64,000 nt of DNA from NCBI GenBank assembly GCA_964019155.1, contig OZ025244.1, positions 900,735-964,734 of the forward strand. Direction: 5' to 3'. Both the position numbers and the translations under genes were made by a program. The notes under the pieces are model-generated. The model ran no database searches and was not told where the DNA came from. It was given only the letters and a program-made list of their open reading frames with translations. Positions 1-11,445 of this stretch are shown here, in pieces. Numbering within the stretch: position 1 is the stretch's first letter; each line of letters starts with the position of its first letter. This DNA is from Osedax fenrisi (taxonomy: Eukaryota; Annelida; Polychaeta; Sabellida; Siboglinidae).

Positions 1-146
1 TTAAACATTTCTTAAATTAATTATAATTAATTATAGAATATGATGAAATAAGCTTAAGTATAGATGATAATACTGGAGCAAGTCTACACCACACTTTTCT
101 GCATACTTATTAGAAATCAATAATTTGAAACCAGTTGGTATGCTAA

Positions 147-330
147 CAGTGGTTCCCAACCTATTTGGTCATTGGGTTTTTGTTGTTGGGTCATGAAACA
201 ATTTATAAAATTATTAATCATATATAAATAGTCTATTAATAAAAAAATAAATTGTTCATTAGGTAACAATATTTTTAAATTAAGAATTATCAAAAAAAGT
301 GTCATGATGAAAAAAGTTTGGGAACCACTG
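147..330. mobile_element. hAT-like MITE with 14-bp terminal inverted repeats
   Basis: The left end starts CAGTGGTTCCCAAC and the right end, read on the other strand, starts CAGTGGTTCCCAAA, so at least 13 bases match. CAGTGGTTCCCAA-type ends are characteristic of hAT superfamily elements (Tip100/Charlie-like). At 184 bp, with an AT-rich interior and no meaningful frame, it must be non-autonomous. The flanking 8-mers do not match, so the target duplication has decayed or my edge is a base or two off. Superfamily assignment is by TIR resemblance only. Confidence 0.7.
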
Positions 331-923
331 CTATAGAAGAATAATCATTAGTTAGACAAGTCTCAGTAATATCATATATAGAACAATTATAATCAATAAT
401 TATTTGTGTAATAAAATCAACTTTATGTATTAAGATATATCCCACTACTACTTTCCGGAAATATTATATTTATCCATAATGTTACTGTTGGAACAACTTT
501 TCTACAAAAGAATGTAGAATTCGAATTCGAGGCGGTCGATAGTCGTAACCTATATGTCATAACCTACTTTACATTATAAAGTTTTATTGAACAGTTACAA
601 AAATATAGTTACCATAAAATGTATATATATATAGGCTATAGCCTAAATAAACAGAAATCTATTCGTAGACTCAATTATAATATAAATTAGTATAAATTAA
701 TTAAACTATTAATTAGTTAAATATAAATTAGTATAATATAATAGTAATTATTATAATATTAATTAGTTAAAAATAAATTAGTATACATTAATAGTAATTA
801 GAATAATATTAATTAGTATAATATTAATTATAATACTATTAATTAGTATAATATAAATTTGTAAAATAGTAATTAGTAAAATATTAATTAGTATAATATT
901 AATTAGTATACTATGTATGTATG

Positions 924-966
<43 letters not shown>
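331..966. repeat. AT-rich spacer, AATTAGTATAATATT-type repeat and (TATG)n(TA)n array
   Basis: No gene is visible. From about 690 to 915 a degenerate unit built from AATTAGTATAATATT recurs many times. It runs into TATG repeats at about 912-928 and a (TA)n tract to 966, where R2-like coding sequence begins abruptly. Frames across the tract merely translate the dinucleotide as alternating Tyr and Ile. Confidence 0.7.
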
Positions 967-969
<3 letters not shown>

Positions 970-2624
970 GAGTAAGACAGGGCGATTGTTTATCACCAAT
1001 TATTTTTAATCTTGCTTCTGAACCTATCATAAGAAAAGCAATTGAAATAGCCGGTTATGACCTATTCGGATCTAAAGCTAAACTTACAGCTTACGCAGAT
1101 TATTTAGCAATAATCACTGGATCTCATGAGGAAATGATGTCGACACTAGATGGAATACTTGAAGTTTCTAGTAGTATCGGCCTCAAGTTCAATCCTAGAA
1201 AATGCACTAGCATTTCTTTCAACAAGGGGGTTATTGAGGATCGACAGTTTATGTTGGGTCAAGAATTTATTAAAACTCTTCATATTGGCGAATTTGAAAG
1301 ATTCTTGGGTATACCAATTGGATCTAAGTTCTTGTTTAATGTTACTACTGATATACCTGCTCAACTTAATCAACTTTCAGACTATGGACTAACTCCATGG
1401 CAAAAAATAGAAGTTTTAAGAAGTCACTTAATCCCCTCTCTATCCCATGAGCTCTCATCTGGACGAGTCTTGAAGGAAAGTATCTACGATCTGGATAAAT
1501 CTATAAAGCAGTTCCTAAGATACAATACTAATACTCCTGACAATGTTGCTACTCCATTCTTCTATGCTGACAGACATATTGGCGGCCTGGGGATTGGTAA
1601 AATCAGCCAAGAAGTAGATATTTGGACAATCTCTAAAGCAACGCAATTACTATCTTCTAGGGATAATATGATATCCTCAATTGCTAATCGCCAACTATCA
1701 AATACCCTCAATTGTGCTATCGGACATGATCATGAAATACCACTCACTGAATTTCTATCCGGTAGCCAAACGCATGGGTTATATGGTTATAGATTTTATA
1801 GCAAAGGTGCTAATCTTTGGACGCGCACTCGACATGCAGCAACACACCTTGGAGCTCGCATTGATATATCCGATGGGAACATAATCATAGCCATCGATGA
1901 TATCTGCTCCACTCCTGCTAAGGTTGTAAAAAGCATGCGACTTGCGCTGAGAAAGCAATGGAGCAGAAAATTCATGGAACTTCCGTTACAAGGCAGTGTA
2001 GCTGAGTGTTTATCCCAGGATGCAAATTCTAAGGTAATCACTAAGCTAATATCACAAGAATCGACACTATCTTTCAAATCCTGGAACTATTGGCACATGG
2101 CTAGAACTCAGACTCTTCCAGTAAAAGCTTTTCCAGGCTCAACAGATAAAAAATGTAGGCAATGCTACTCCAAGGATGAAACGACGATGCACATATTGAA
2201 TATGTGTACTGCATCACTAAAAATGATGACAGAAAGACATGATGCTGTCCTTGGAGTACTAACTAAGTTCCTAGATGAATGCGATATTGAGTACGATACT
2301 AGCTACATCTCACTAGATAACTTAAAACCGGATCTTGTTATCAAATATAACAACTCATGTTATTTTGTCGACATCACAATTCCCTACGACTCGATTACAA
2401 ATATGGAATCTGCCGCTAATAGGAAGATAGAAAAGTATCGCCACCTCGGATATGTAATTCCCTTCTGTGTTGGTTCTTTGGGCTCTTGGTACTCTGGAAA
2501 CCAAATTCTCAAGACAGAGATGAATTTTCCTACAAATACCTGGAAAATATTGAAGACCGCCAGTATTAAAGAATCAATAGAAGGTTCGGGAAGAATTTTA
2601 TCGAAATTCTTCAACTGTTTTTAA
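967..2624 (+). pseudogene. R2-like LINE: reverse transcriptase and restriction-like endonuclease, 5'-truncated
   Basis: This is the C-terminal half of a site-specific-type (RLE) non-LTR retrotransposon polyprotein. Coding sequence starts in the middle of RT at SGVRQGDCLSP, directly against a (TA)n tract, so the N-terminal DNA-binding fingers and the first RT motifs are missing. The RT catalytic box reads Y-A-D-Y (1092-1103) instead of Y-A-D-D. Downstream are the thumb region, a zinc knuckle C-x2-C-x8-H-x4-C (CRQC...HILNMC, near 2157-2210), and the endonuclease core K-P-D (2325-2333) followed by V-D-I-T about 14 residues later. The remaining frame is open to TAA at 2622, so truncation and the D-to-Y change are the only clear lesions. 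About 240 bp of 3' UTR follow before the next (TA) array. The open frame formally begins further upstream, but those residues are only translated microsatellite. Confidence 0.85.
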
Positions 2625-2881
2625 AGCGTTTTATTATTTTACTTAGCATTTTATATTGTATCTTTAGTTTATTATCTTATTCTCTACTTTTAACTGTTTT
2701 TATCACAAAATTCTATTTACATATTTTATCAATTTTTATTTTGTTTAATTATTATAGATATTTTTATACCGTTTACCTCCGTTTTAGTTTTAGGATCACT
2801 AACTATGATGAAGAGGTCATAAGCTCAAATATATTTGCTTAATTGATTTTTCAATAACACCCTTCTGAGTTATATATATAC

Positions 2882-2926
<45 letters not shown>

Positions 2927-2945
2927 TATATGTATATATATTTGT
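2625..2945 (+). repeat. 3' UTR of the R2-like LINE, then (TA)n(CATA)n(TA)n array
   Basis: T-rich non-coding sequence follows the stop codon to about 2868. It is followed by TATATATA, four CATA units and a long TA tract to about 2945. The same tetranucleotide (as TATG) and TA mix lies at the element's 5' edge, so the LINE sits inside a simple-sequence array. Confidence 0.6.
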
Positions 2946-4418
2946 ATTATTAATATCACTATATTTATGTTCATTTTATGTTAATTATATTTAATAGTAA
3001 TATTTAAATTATAAAATATATTTATTATGTTTGTAATTATGTATTTATATATGCAAATTGCGTGAGACACTACGATGTAATTAAATATTCGATATATAAT
3101 AAGATGATACTAGTAAAATAGTGTATATAAAATATCAAATATAACAAGTATTTCCCCCTATTGTCTAAAATATATATCTACTTTAAAACAAAATCAACGA
3201 CGCTGATTGGATAAAAGCTCTCCACAACACCCGACTTTTATGTAAAAATCATTAATATTATAGCCTTCTTAAAGTGCATATATAATGAAAATAAATGTCA
3301 ATAATAATTAACTTTTAAAATGTATATTGATAACGATATTTATGATTACAATATACTATCAAAATTATCTATATATTTCAATTATTTTCGTAGATATAAC
3401 AGCTTAAAGTTACGTTTTTTTTATCAAAAAGTACTGTTTTTTAATTAGTTAAATATTTTTTAATTGATTAGTTTTTATTTTTATTTTTTTTTCTAAAAAA
3501 ACGGAGCTCTGCCAGACTGCTAATAATATATATATAACATTTTTTCCTATCTGTTATAATTAAAAAGTTATTTGCATTCTCCATAACTCCCCCCTTTCCA
3601 CAACACCCTTCCTTCCCCGAACTTTCGAAAGTTCGAAAGAACCTACTATATTCTTCTAATAGATAACATTAATATATAGTCACTATTCACTATATTTAAT
3701 TACATATATTCATATATACCTAATTACAATATTAGCTCTAGGATAATTATTTTTTTAAATAAAATGAAATTCCATACATAAAAATTAAAACTATTAATTA
3801 AAATTTTAGAGCGATTTTATTTCATTTATAATATTATACACCTACATTTAACATCTTTAAATGAGGTAGGAAAAAAAATCTGAATATTTTTAAAGGAAAA
3901 ATCACAGAAAAAATGGTTATTTATTAACGATATAAACACAATTAAAGAAATGTCATCGTAGTTCTAATTTGTGAAGCCATATTGTTATATATATTGATTA
4001 ATGAATTGGTTTTTGTCATATATACTTATTGGAGACTCTCTTTATGAGTATATATTACGAGATAATCTCTGGTATTTCGTTTGAGCAGAAATTGTATTCG
4101 CTATATTGTACTTTCTGAACTCAATAAACTATTTTCATTTATTCATGCATTCGTATAATATAAAATTATTAAATATAATCATTATGTATAAATTATGAGA
4201 GGTTCAAATAAAATTCTGGAAAATCATAGAAATAATATTATTTGTGTTATGCAATAGATAGTATTCATAATAATTTCACATATTCTGAAAATTTCATGAT
4301 TGTAGCTTAATTATAAATATGAAAAATATAAATAATTATGTTTTTTTGGTATTTTCCTATATGTTCCCATGTTATATATATTATCTGGGTATTACAATTA
4401 TCAGGGTTATATTCAATA

Positions 4419-4463
<45 letters not shown>

Positions 4464-4540
4464 ATACATAATTTGACAGTGGAATCCTTAATCAACAATA
4501 TGTTAAATAACTATTAGTGTGTACACGCTGAACTAACGTA
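2946..4540. other. AT-rich intergenic sequence
   Basis: I see no gene here. Minor structure includes the palindrome ACTTTCGAAAGT overlapping a second TTCGAAAG near 3620-3642 and a (TA)n tract at about 4420-4457. Confidence 0.6.
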
Positions 4541-4760
4541 CTATCAGTTGAGCGCAGTGGCTGTACTTTGAGAAGAATAGCCTCTTGCTCAGTCCTGCCC
4601 ATATTAATTTATCTGCCATGATGCGCAGGGAACCTCGACACTGAATTGCCTGGAGTTAACTGGTAGAACCTCAACAGGTAGGTAACCTGTGGCAGAACAC
4701 CATGTTAAAGTGTGTACTAGGAAAGACTGTTCTGTAAGTTAGCCTTCTAGCTCGTGAATG
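4541..4760 (+). other. GC-richer island with a pol III box-A-like motif, possible SINE
   Basis: About 220 bp of balanced composition stand out from the surrounding AT-rich DNA. GAGCGCAGTGG near 4549 matches 10 of 11 positions of the box A consensus TRGCNNAGTGG. A box B is not convincing (GCTCAGTCC about 35 bp on is the nearest). There is no open frame. It could be an old tRNA-derived SINE, or simply conserved or unique sequence. Confidence 0.25.
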
Positions 4761-5170
4761 TTATAATATGCATATAATTGAAGTTTTACCATCTAATATT
4801 TGATATTGATAAGAATTTAAATAAACGATAAGAATTTTAATAAAGATATGCATTCTGATTTAATGTAAATTCTTAGTTTACCTATGTGTATGTGCGTGTG
4901 AACTTTATCACAACAATGAAAATTCAGGCTATCATCAATATATTATAATAAAGTATGAAATTACATAACAATATCAAAATTATTTTATTTTATATTGAAT
5001 AAAACCCAGGTATACATTAATGTAAGAGAGACATAAATACATAACAGGTATACATTATGTTCACGATAGGGTTATGTATAATATAATTACAGATAGATTG
5101 TTACTAGTTATAAACCATACTTCCGTAATAATAACAATTAATATACTTGGAAGTGTTATTAGCAACGGTG
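4761..5170. other. AT-rich spacer, nothing recognised
   Basis: Short spacer with no open frame or repeat of note, ending at the (TAA)n array. Confidence 0.5.
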
Positions 5171-5207
5171 TTTAAATAATAATAATAATATAATAATAAT
5201 AATTATA

Positions 5208-5243
<36 letters not shown>

Positions 5244-5342
5244 TAATAATAATTATAATAGTAATAATAGTAATAATAATAATAATATAATAATAATTAT
5301 AATAGTAATAATAGTAATAATAATAATAATATAATAATAATA
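5171..5342. repeat. (TAA)n microsatellite with TAATTATAATAG interruptions
   Basis: The array consists of TAA/AAT triplets with a larger interspersed motif (ATAATAATTATAATAGTAATAATAGT) seen about three times. It ends where LINE coding sequence begins, so it marks the 5' truncation point or the insertion target of that LINE. Confidence 0.85.
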
Positions 5343-5344
5343 AC

Positions 5345-7120
5345 TAATTTACAATATAAATATAATTGGATAGAAGCAAAAAAAAAATTATCCAAAGAAT
5401 TAGAATCTTTAAATTTTAAGAGAGAGATTAATGCAATTAATTCAAAAAATAAATTACAGTTTTATAAATTTATGAAAAAAAGACAAAATTTAAAATCTGG
5501 AGTATCTCCTCTAATTGATATATCAAATAATAATGTTTTATTTTCAGATCTCGACAAAGCAAATATGTTAAATTCATATTTTAGTTCAATTCAACAAAAT
5601 GATAATGGAAATTTACCCGAATTTTATAATTTAACTAAATAAAAGTTTGATAATATTGATTTAAATCTTGAAATAATTAAAATATTTTTAAATAGATTAC
5701 AAATTACACATACTTTCGGAACTGATAGGATACCATCTTCTATGTTAAAATTATCTAATGAATTATGTAGGCCTTTATATATTATTTTTAATTCATCTTT
5801 ATTATCGGGTAATATACCGAAAATTTGGAAAAAATCTATAATCACACCAATTTTTAAAAAGGGTGAACCATCATATTCAAATAACTATATGCCTATTTCA
5901 ATAACATGTGTAATGTGTAGAGTATTAGAACGTATTATTTCTAAACAATTAATTTTTTATTTAAAATCTAATAATTTATTAACAAAATATCAATTTGGTT
6001 TTATAAGTGGAAAATCCACAGAATTACAATTAACAAAATGTTTAAAATGTTGGTATAATGAATTGAATAATAAAAAATGTGTAGATATAATATATATTGA
6101 TTTTGCAAAAGCTTTTGATGTTGTTTCTCTTGAAAAACTATTATTTAAATTAAAATCATACGGTATATCTAATAAAATAATAAAATGGTTTTATAATTTT
6201 TTATCGAATAGATCTCAAATTACACGGGTTGAAAATTCTTTTTCATATAGTTCTATTGTAAAATCTGGAGTACCACAAGGATCGGTTTTAGGTCTAATTT
6301 TATTTTTATTATATATTAATGATCTTCCTAGTATAGGTTAACTAAGTATAACGTTAACTTCCTAGTACAAGTAATATTCTCTTCAAAAATTCATATTGAT
6401 TTATTTTCCGATGATACAAAAATATATTTTTCTTACGCATCTGAGAGTGAAAGATTTCTTTTACAAAATAATTTAAATTTATTTTCAAAATGGGTAAATA
6501 AATGGCAATTAAATATTTCATTATCAAAATGTGCAGTTATGACTTTAGGGAAGGTTACTCCACCAAAATATTTTATAAATAATATTCAATTAGAAAACGT
6601 TACTTTTTATAAAGATTTAGGAATAATATTTGAAAATAACATTTTATTTAATAAACATATTGATTATATTTGTAAAAAAGCTTATTTTTCTTTGAATTCA
6701 ATTTTTAGATGCATTACTACAAAATCCCCTAGAGCATTATTAAATGCATATAACATTTATTGCAGACCAATTTTAGAATATGCATCCATAATTTGGTCAC
6801 CTTTTTCAAAGGTTAGTAAATTTCGTAGTCTTATAGACCAAAATGAAAGAGTGCAAAGATTATTTACTAGAAGATTAATTACAAGATGCGTAGGATATAC
6901 AAATTCATCAAATATTAATTATAAATCATATATAGAGAGATTGGTATATTTTAAATTAGAATCACTTGAACTTAGAAGATTAAAAATAGATCTAACCACA
7001 ATTTTTAAAATTTCAAATAATTATGCTGTGGAAAACCCTCTAAAAGGTATTCTTATTTCTACTGTGGAATACCATCTTCAAAACATATGGCATTTTACAC
7101 GACTTAAGTATTATTATTAA
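5345..7120 (+). pseudogene. jockey/CR1-type LINE ORF2 remnant (RT), 5'-truncated and frameshifted
   Basis: Coding resemblance starts in the linker between endonuclease and RT and continues through the RT palm. Visible motifs are N-N-Y-x-P-I-S (in place of NYRPIS), QFGFISGKST, D-F-A-K-A-F-D, and GVPQGSVLG. The catalytic box is F-S-D-D in the frame of the downstream block (6404-6415). Lesions include an in-frame TAA at 5639-5641 and a stop plus frame change around 6340-6400, between the GVPQG and DD motifs. The third block (6539-7120) holds the C-terminal thumb/connection region, with Y-C-R-P-I-L-E-Y-A typical of these LINEs. No endonuclease or ORF1 is present. The last 60 nt match the minisatellite at 7641-8100, which casts doubt on the true protein end. 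Confidence 0.8.
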
Positions 7121-7640
7121 GTTTATATAATTGTTTTATTATAGAAAAAATAAAATTGTATACCTTTTAATTATTTTGAAATATTGATTTATTTTGTATG
7201 TATGCAAATCAATTAATAATTATTATTTTAAATTAATATTTAAGTAAATATACTGTTTTTAATAAATAAAATATTATTTAAAAAATAAAATAATGTATGT
7301 AATCCTATGTATTTGCTACATTATCATAATATAATTCAGGTGACTCATGAACTATAATTGTAATCATAATTATATTGATAATATACATGAAAATCATGTT
7401 GAACTATTTGCCCAATATTGAATATAACGCAATTGCATATTGATTAAATATTTTATTCAATATTAAAATGATTTTATTATTGAATTTAAGTTTTAAATCT
7501 AACTTAAATGAAATTATATAATATATAAGTTAATATTTTGCTACAATACTACCCTAATATACTAATATTTATTTTACATATAAAATTATGTTCAACTTAT
7601 ATCAACAACTTAAGTTATTGATGTAAGTTGAATATTGAGA
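7121..7640. other. AT-rich spacer, nothing recognised
   Basis: Separates the LINE from the related minisatellite. No open frame and no clear repeat apart from short AT palindromes. Confidence 0.5.
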
Positions 7641-8110
7641 TATTCTTAATTTTTACTGTGTAAAATCCTCTAGATGGTATTCTTAATTTCTACTGCAGAA
7701 AACCATATAAATGGTATTCTTAATTTCTACTGTGGAAAACCCTCTAAATGGTATTCTTATTTCTACTGCAGAAAACCATCTAAATGGTATTCTTAATTTC
7801 TAATGTGGAAAACCCTCTAAATGGTATTCTTAATTTTTACTGCAGAAAACCATATAAATGGTATTCTTAATTTCTACTGTGGAAAACCCTCTAAATGGTA
7901 TTCTTAATTTCTACTGCAGAAAACCATCTAAATGGTATTCTTAATTTCTACTGTGGAAAACCATCTAAATGGTATTCTTAAATCCGATAATAGAAAACCC
8001 TTAATATGGTATTCTAAAAATTTCACTGCAGAAAACCATCAAAAGGGTTCTATTATAAGCACACCTTAAATACCATTTATTTTACTGCAGAAAACCATTT
8101 ACTTATTACA
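7641..8110 (+). repeat. minisatellite, about 36-38-bp units resembling the preceding LINE's 3' coding end
   Basis: About a dozen units alternate between GTGGAAAACCCTCTAAATGG and GCAGAAAACCATCTAAATGG, each followed by TATTCTTAATTTCTACT. The same sequence with a few mismatches occurs at 7026-7085, inside the last codons of the LINE (CTGTGGAAAACCCTCTAAAA, then GGTATTCTTATTTCTACTGT). Near the right end (about 8065-8080) the box appears inverted (AAATACCATTT). The array ends at ACAGTGTA. Confidence 0.85.
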
Positions 8111-8213
8111 GTGTATGCTGAAAATGGTAGGGATAGCACTAAAAGTAGTAGGGATATCACTCATAGTAATAGATATATTAATGAAAGTGAACATCGAAGC
8201 TAAACATTATACA

Positions 8214-8304
8214 TATATATATATATATATATATATAAGATAACAGTAACTGAAAAAAGTAGATGGAATAATACCGAGAGATATATACCTACATATATAT
8301 ATAG

Positions 8305-8354
<50 letters not shown>
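8214..8354. repeat. two (TA)n tracts
   Basis: TA dinucleotide tracts at about 8214-8236 and 8315-8354, with ATATAC/ATATAG interruptions between. No coding content. Confidence 0.8.
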
Positions 8355-8356
<2 letters not shown>

Positions 8357-8399
8357 ATAAAACATATATGTTATATAGTTTATAAACTAACAATTTGTT

Positions 8400-9240
8400 A
8401 GTAACTACACTAATAGGAATATTCACTGAAAGTAGTATGGATATCCACTGAAAGTAGTATGGATGGTACTAACCTGAAGTAGAAGGTACACAGATCTCCG
8501 GAATGCGAGTTGATGACAACGTACACGACACAGGTACTGACTATCAAATAGGCAAGAGAACAAACGCATGTTGACAACAAAGAGGGCGTTCCCATGTTCT
8601 AGAAGCTTATTCAATCGGGCTATAAGTACTCGTACACCTAAATTTAGCGGTATATACTATATAGGGATGATCTGGTAGTTACGAGGGCTATACGTACTAA
8701 TGGTCGGATGTGAATACCTATAAGTACACCTATACCTAGAAGCATGGAAGTATATTGAAGTATGCTCTTAACTTATAGTACGGATGCAACGAGAAGTAGG
8801 ATTCGTAATATCGCCTGTCCCTTATCTCTCTCTCTATCTAAATGTCGTTCACTATATCTTAATAACCGCGGTGAATGCTATAGGAGGAAGGGGGCTACCT
8901 ATTGGTAAACGTCACTCTAGAAAATGAAAAGAGAATCTGAATAGTTATATATTTCTTATTTCGCTCTACAAATTTCGCTCGAAATAGGTAGGCTGTAACT
9001 ATAGTTATTATTAAGTTAGTAGCGTTACTTAATGTATGTTTAGTTCGGAGAACACGTAGTACCTATACGGTGATGCAGATGTCGGGTAAAGTTGCCTGTT
9101 TGCGATGTAGGAGGTGTTCACTCAAGCGTGACGGATACCGGTTACACGCGTGTAAGCCTGTGGGTATACCTATGCGGGAGAGTTACTAATCCGCTTACCA
9201 CGTATTTATAGCATAGCCGTGTATATGCATTTAGTAATGA
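8400..9240. other. GC-richer region with weak exon candidates on both strands
   Basis: This stretch has near-balanced composition, unlike the surrounding DNA. On the minus strand, 8600 to about 8475 encodes a hydrophobic run (SLAYLIVSTCVVYVVINS) typical of a membrane span and ends at TTCAG|GTTAGTACC, a usable splice donor. The overlapping minus frame is also open. On the plus strand, about 8985-9189 is open for some 68 codons, with several Cys (CLRCRRC). Nothing is recognisable at family level. It could be relic exons of a host gene. Confidence 0.3.
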
Positions 9241-9274
9241 GTAGGTATGATATATAATTGTATATTCATATATA

Positions 9275-9320
9275 ACATACATAATATATACACATACATA
9301 ATATATACACATACATATAG

Positions 9321-9391
<71 letters not shown>

Positions 9392-9438
9392 TCTATATGT
9401 ATGTGTATATATTATGTATGTGTATATATTATGTATGT
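9275..9438. repeat. 164-bp palindrome around a (TA)n core
   Basis: The left arm 9275-9320 and the right arm 9393-9438 are exact reverse complements over 46 bases (arms built from ACATACATAATATATAC units). The core is (TA)n. Such a structure can extrude as a cruciform. It abuts the left end of the pogo-like MITE. Confidence 0.85.
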
Positions 9439-9956
9439 GTAGAAGCTCGGTAACTCAACATGCCGATAACTCAACATTGCCGATAACTCAACATCCAAAA
9501 AATATTTGGTTGGATTCGTATCTTTTACATGTTAACAAAAACCCTATTACTCAACAAATATAACTCAACATACATATAACTCAACATCGTTTTTTTAATC
9601 CTAGCCTATACATTACATGTAAATATACATCCGATAACTCAACATTTATGAAAAATCAAAATATCACAAACATATGTTGTTGGATTCGTATCTTTTACAT
9701 GTAATAAAACTACATTGCTCAACAAATATAATTCAACATAAATTATTCAACATGGTTTTATTTAATAATATATGGATAAATATATAAACGTATAAATACA
9801 ATTACAATTATTATATTATCATACGAGTACTATTTTGAATGCATTTATGTGAACAAAACATTAATTAAGTCATTAATATATACATCCGATAACTCAACAT
9901 ACTCGCTAACTCAACATTAAACTCAGTCCCGTCAATGTTGAGTTATCGAGCTTTGA

Positions 9957-9959
<3 letters not shown>
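9438..9959. mobile_element. pogo/Tigger-like MITE with iterated GATAACTCAACAT motif
   Basis: The right end reads, on the other strand, CAGTCAAAGCTCGATAACTC and is followed by TA. The left end reads AGAAGCTCGGTAACTCAACA, so the inner 15-18 bases of the TIR match while the outer left bases have drifted. CAGT-ended TIRs with a TA target are typical of pogo-type Tc1/mariner elements. GATAACTCAACAT or close variants recur about ten times in both orientations. A block around TTGGATTCGTATCTTTTACA is duplicated (9514 and 9672). No transposase frame is present. Confidence 0.6.

Positions 9960-10018
<59 letters not shown>
9960..10018. repeat. (TA)n microsatellite
   Basis: Uninterrupted TA tract immediately right of the pogo-like MITE, consistent with a TA target site. 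A second tract lies at about 10121-10157. Confidence 0.9.
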
Positions 10019-10021
<3 letters not shown>

Positions 10022-10115
10022 GTATAATAAATAGGATAGAATACACATATATGCGTGTTAATAAATAATTGAAACAATGCAAATGTAATCTAAACATGTA
10101 CACTATAATATTAAC

Positions 10116-10159
<44 letters not shown>

Positions 10160-10160
<1 letters not shown>

Positions 10161-10750
10161 AATTATTCAATTAAGAAAACAGTAATAGTAGAAAGTATGG
10201 GAAGGAAAGGTAATTTGGCCCACTCTAATATCTCAGAAACTATAAATCACACCAACAAAATGTCTATATATAATTTATAGTATTTCATAATATCTTTAAG
10301 AATAGTTAATATTTATTTTAATAAATAATCAATAATTATTAGTATTTATGTATTATATAAAATGCAGAATTTCTACAAAATAAGTTTTTGTTAATCTGCT
10401 TATCAATTCATAAATACATTTTGATTATGATATTTTGTACACAAAAATACAAAACAATATGTTCTTGATTCTATATTTTAACTAAATTATATATCAATAT
10501 TATAAAAAGATATTGCTGAAATAAAAACGTATGTTAAAATGGGTAATTTGGACGATGCAAGTCGTGTTATTGGCTGATAATTAACCTATCAGATTGTAAA
10601 ATGATAGAATTTTATTTAAAATGATTGCCTTGTTTTAAGTCATCCCTTAACAATATTTATGGTTTTTATAATATCTGAACTATCCCACCTCTGGTTCCCA
10701 GTGGGAATTTCCCACCTACATTTATAGCCAGGTATATACGGTTTATAAAG

Positions 10751-10785
<35 letters not shown>
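10160..10785. other. AT-rich spacer and (TA)n tract
   Basis: No gene is visible. A short inverted repeat TTCCCAGTGGGAA lies near 10696. A (TA)n tract at about 10749-10783 sits directly at the 3' end of the minus-strand RTE-like LINE. Confidence 0.55.
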
Positions 10786-10786
<1 letters not shown>

Positions 10787-10789
10787 TAC

Positions 10790-11445
10790 CTTACCTTATA
10801 AGGTATACCAGCAATTTACAACACGTTCTTTCCATTTATCCCTTTCTTTCATCGCAGCTGGTAATTCCTAGGTTCTACATCCAGTATCTTTTACCAGTTG
10901 ATCGATATATGTTAAGGGCGGTCTTCCTCGAAATCGTTTGCCATGAGATGGTTGCCAGAGTAGTAAATCGCTTGCTAGTTCGCCTTCGCTTCTCCAGCAA
11001 TGTCCTGCAACTCGTAATCGTTGTTCGCGTATAGCTACTGATATTTTGGGTATATTTCCGTATAGTTCCTTGTTTGTCAAATGTTCTCTCCATGACTTAT
11101 TTAGAGCTGCTCGGAGAATTCTAGTATAGGCTCCATCTATTTCCCCCTCAAGTTTAGCTGTTAGAGTCCATGATATGACACCATATACTAATACAGATTC
11201 AACTGTCGCTCTGAACAAATTTCTTTTTAATTTGTCGGGCATCTTAGATTTCCAGATTTCTTGCATACAATTTAGTGCTGACCAGGCTTTAACAATTCTT
11301 ATTTGTTTTTCTGTTGACCCGACCCCAAGATAGTTGACATTTTCCACTTTTGCAATAATTTTACCATTTATGCTGTTTATTGTGATATCATCGGAGTCAG
11401 AATTTTGATTTAATTTCATATATTGAGTTTTTTTCAGTATTTATA
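10790..11445 (-). pseudogene. RTE-like LINE, C-terminal part (3' fragment of an interrupted element)
   Basis: The minus-strand frame from 11419 encodes the post-RT region of an RTE-like LINE: an L-V-Y-G-V-I-S-W-T-L motif, then RILRAALNKSWREHLTN, a GHCWR motif, and G-K-R-F-R-G-R-P-P near the end. A TAG just after the final RT-like block (10868-10870) cuts off about 25 further in-frame codons that still resemble the family's tail, ending at TAA near 10794. The upstream part lies at 14966-15640, separated by a Ty3/gypsy insertion. An extra A in a run near 11431 shifts the frame close to the junction. Confidence 0.75.

Noticed and set aside
9906..10103. Frames made of Tyr-Ile repeats (also near 921, 4307, 9247, 23011, 28946, 33786, 34233, 35718)
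   Set aside because: They translate (TA)n microsatellites.
10868..11093. Additional minus-strand gene overlapping the RTE-like tail
   Set aside because: It is a shadow frame of the LINE coding sequence.
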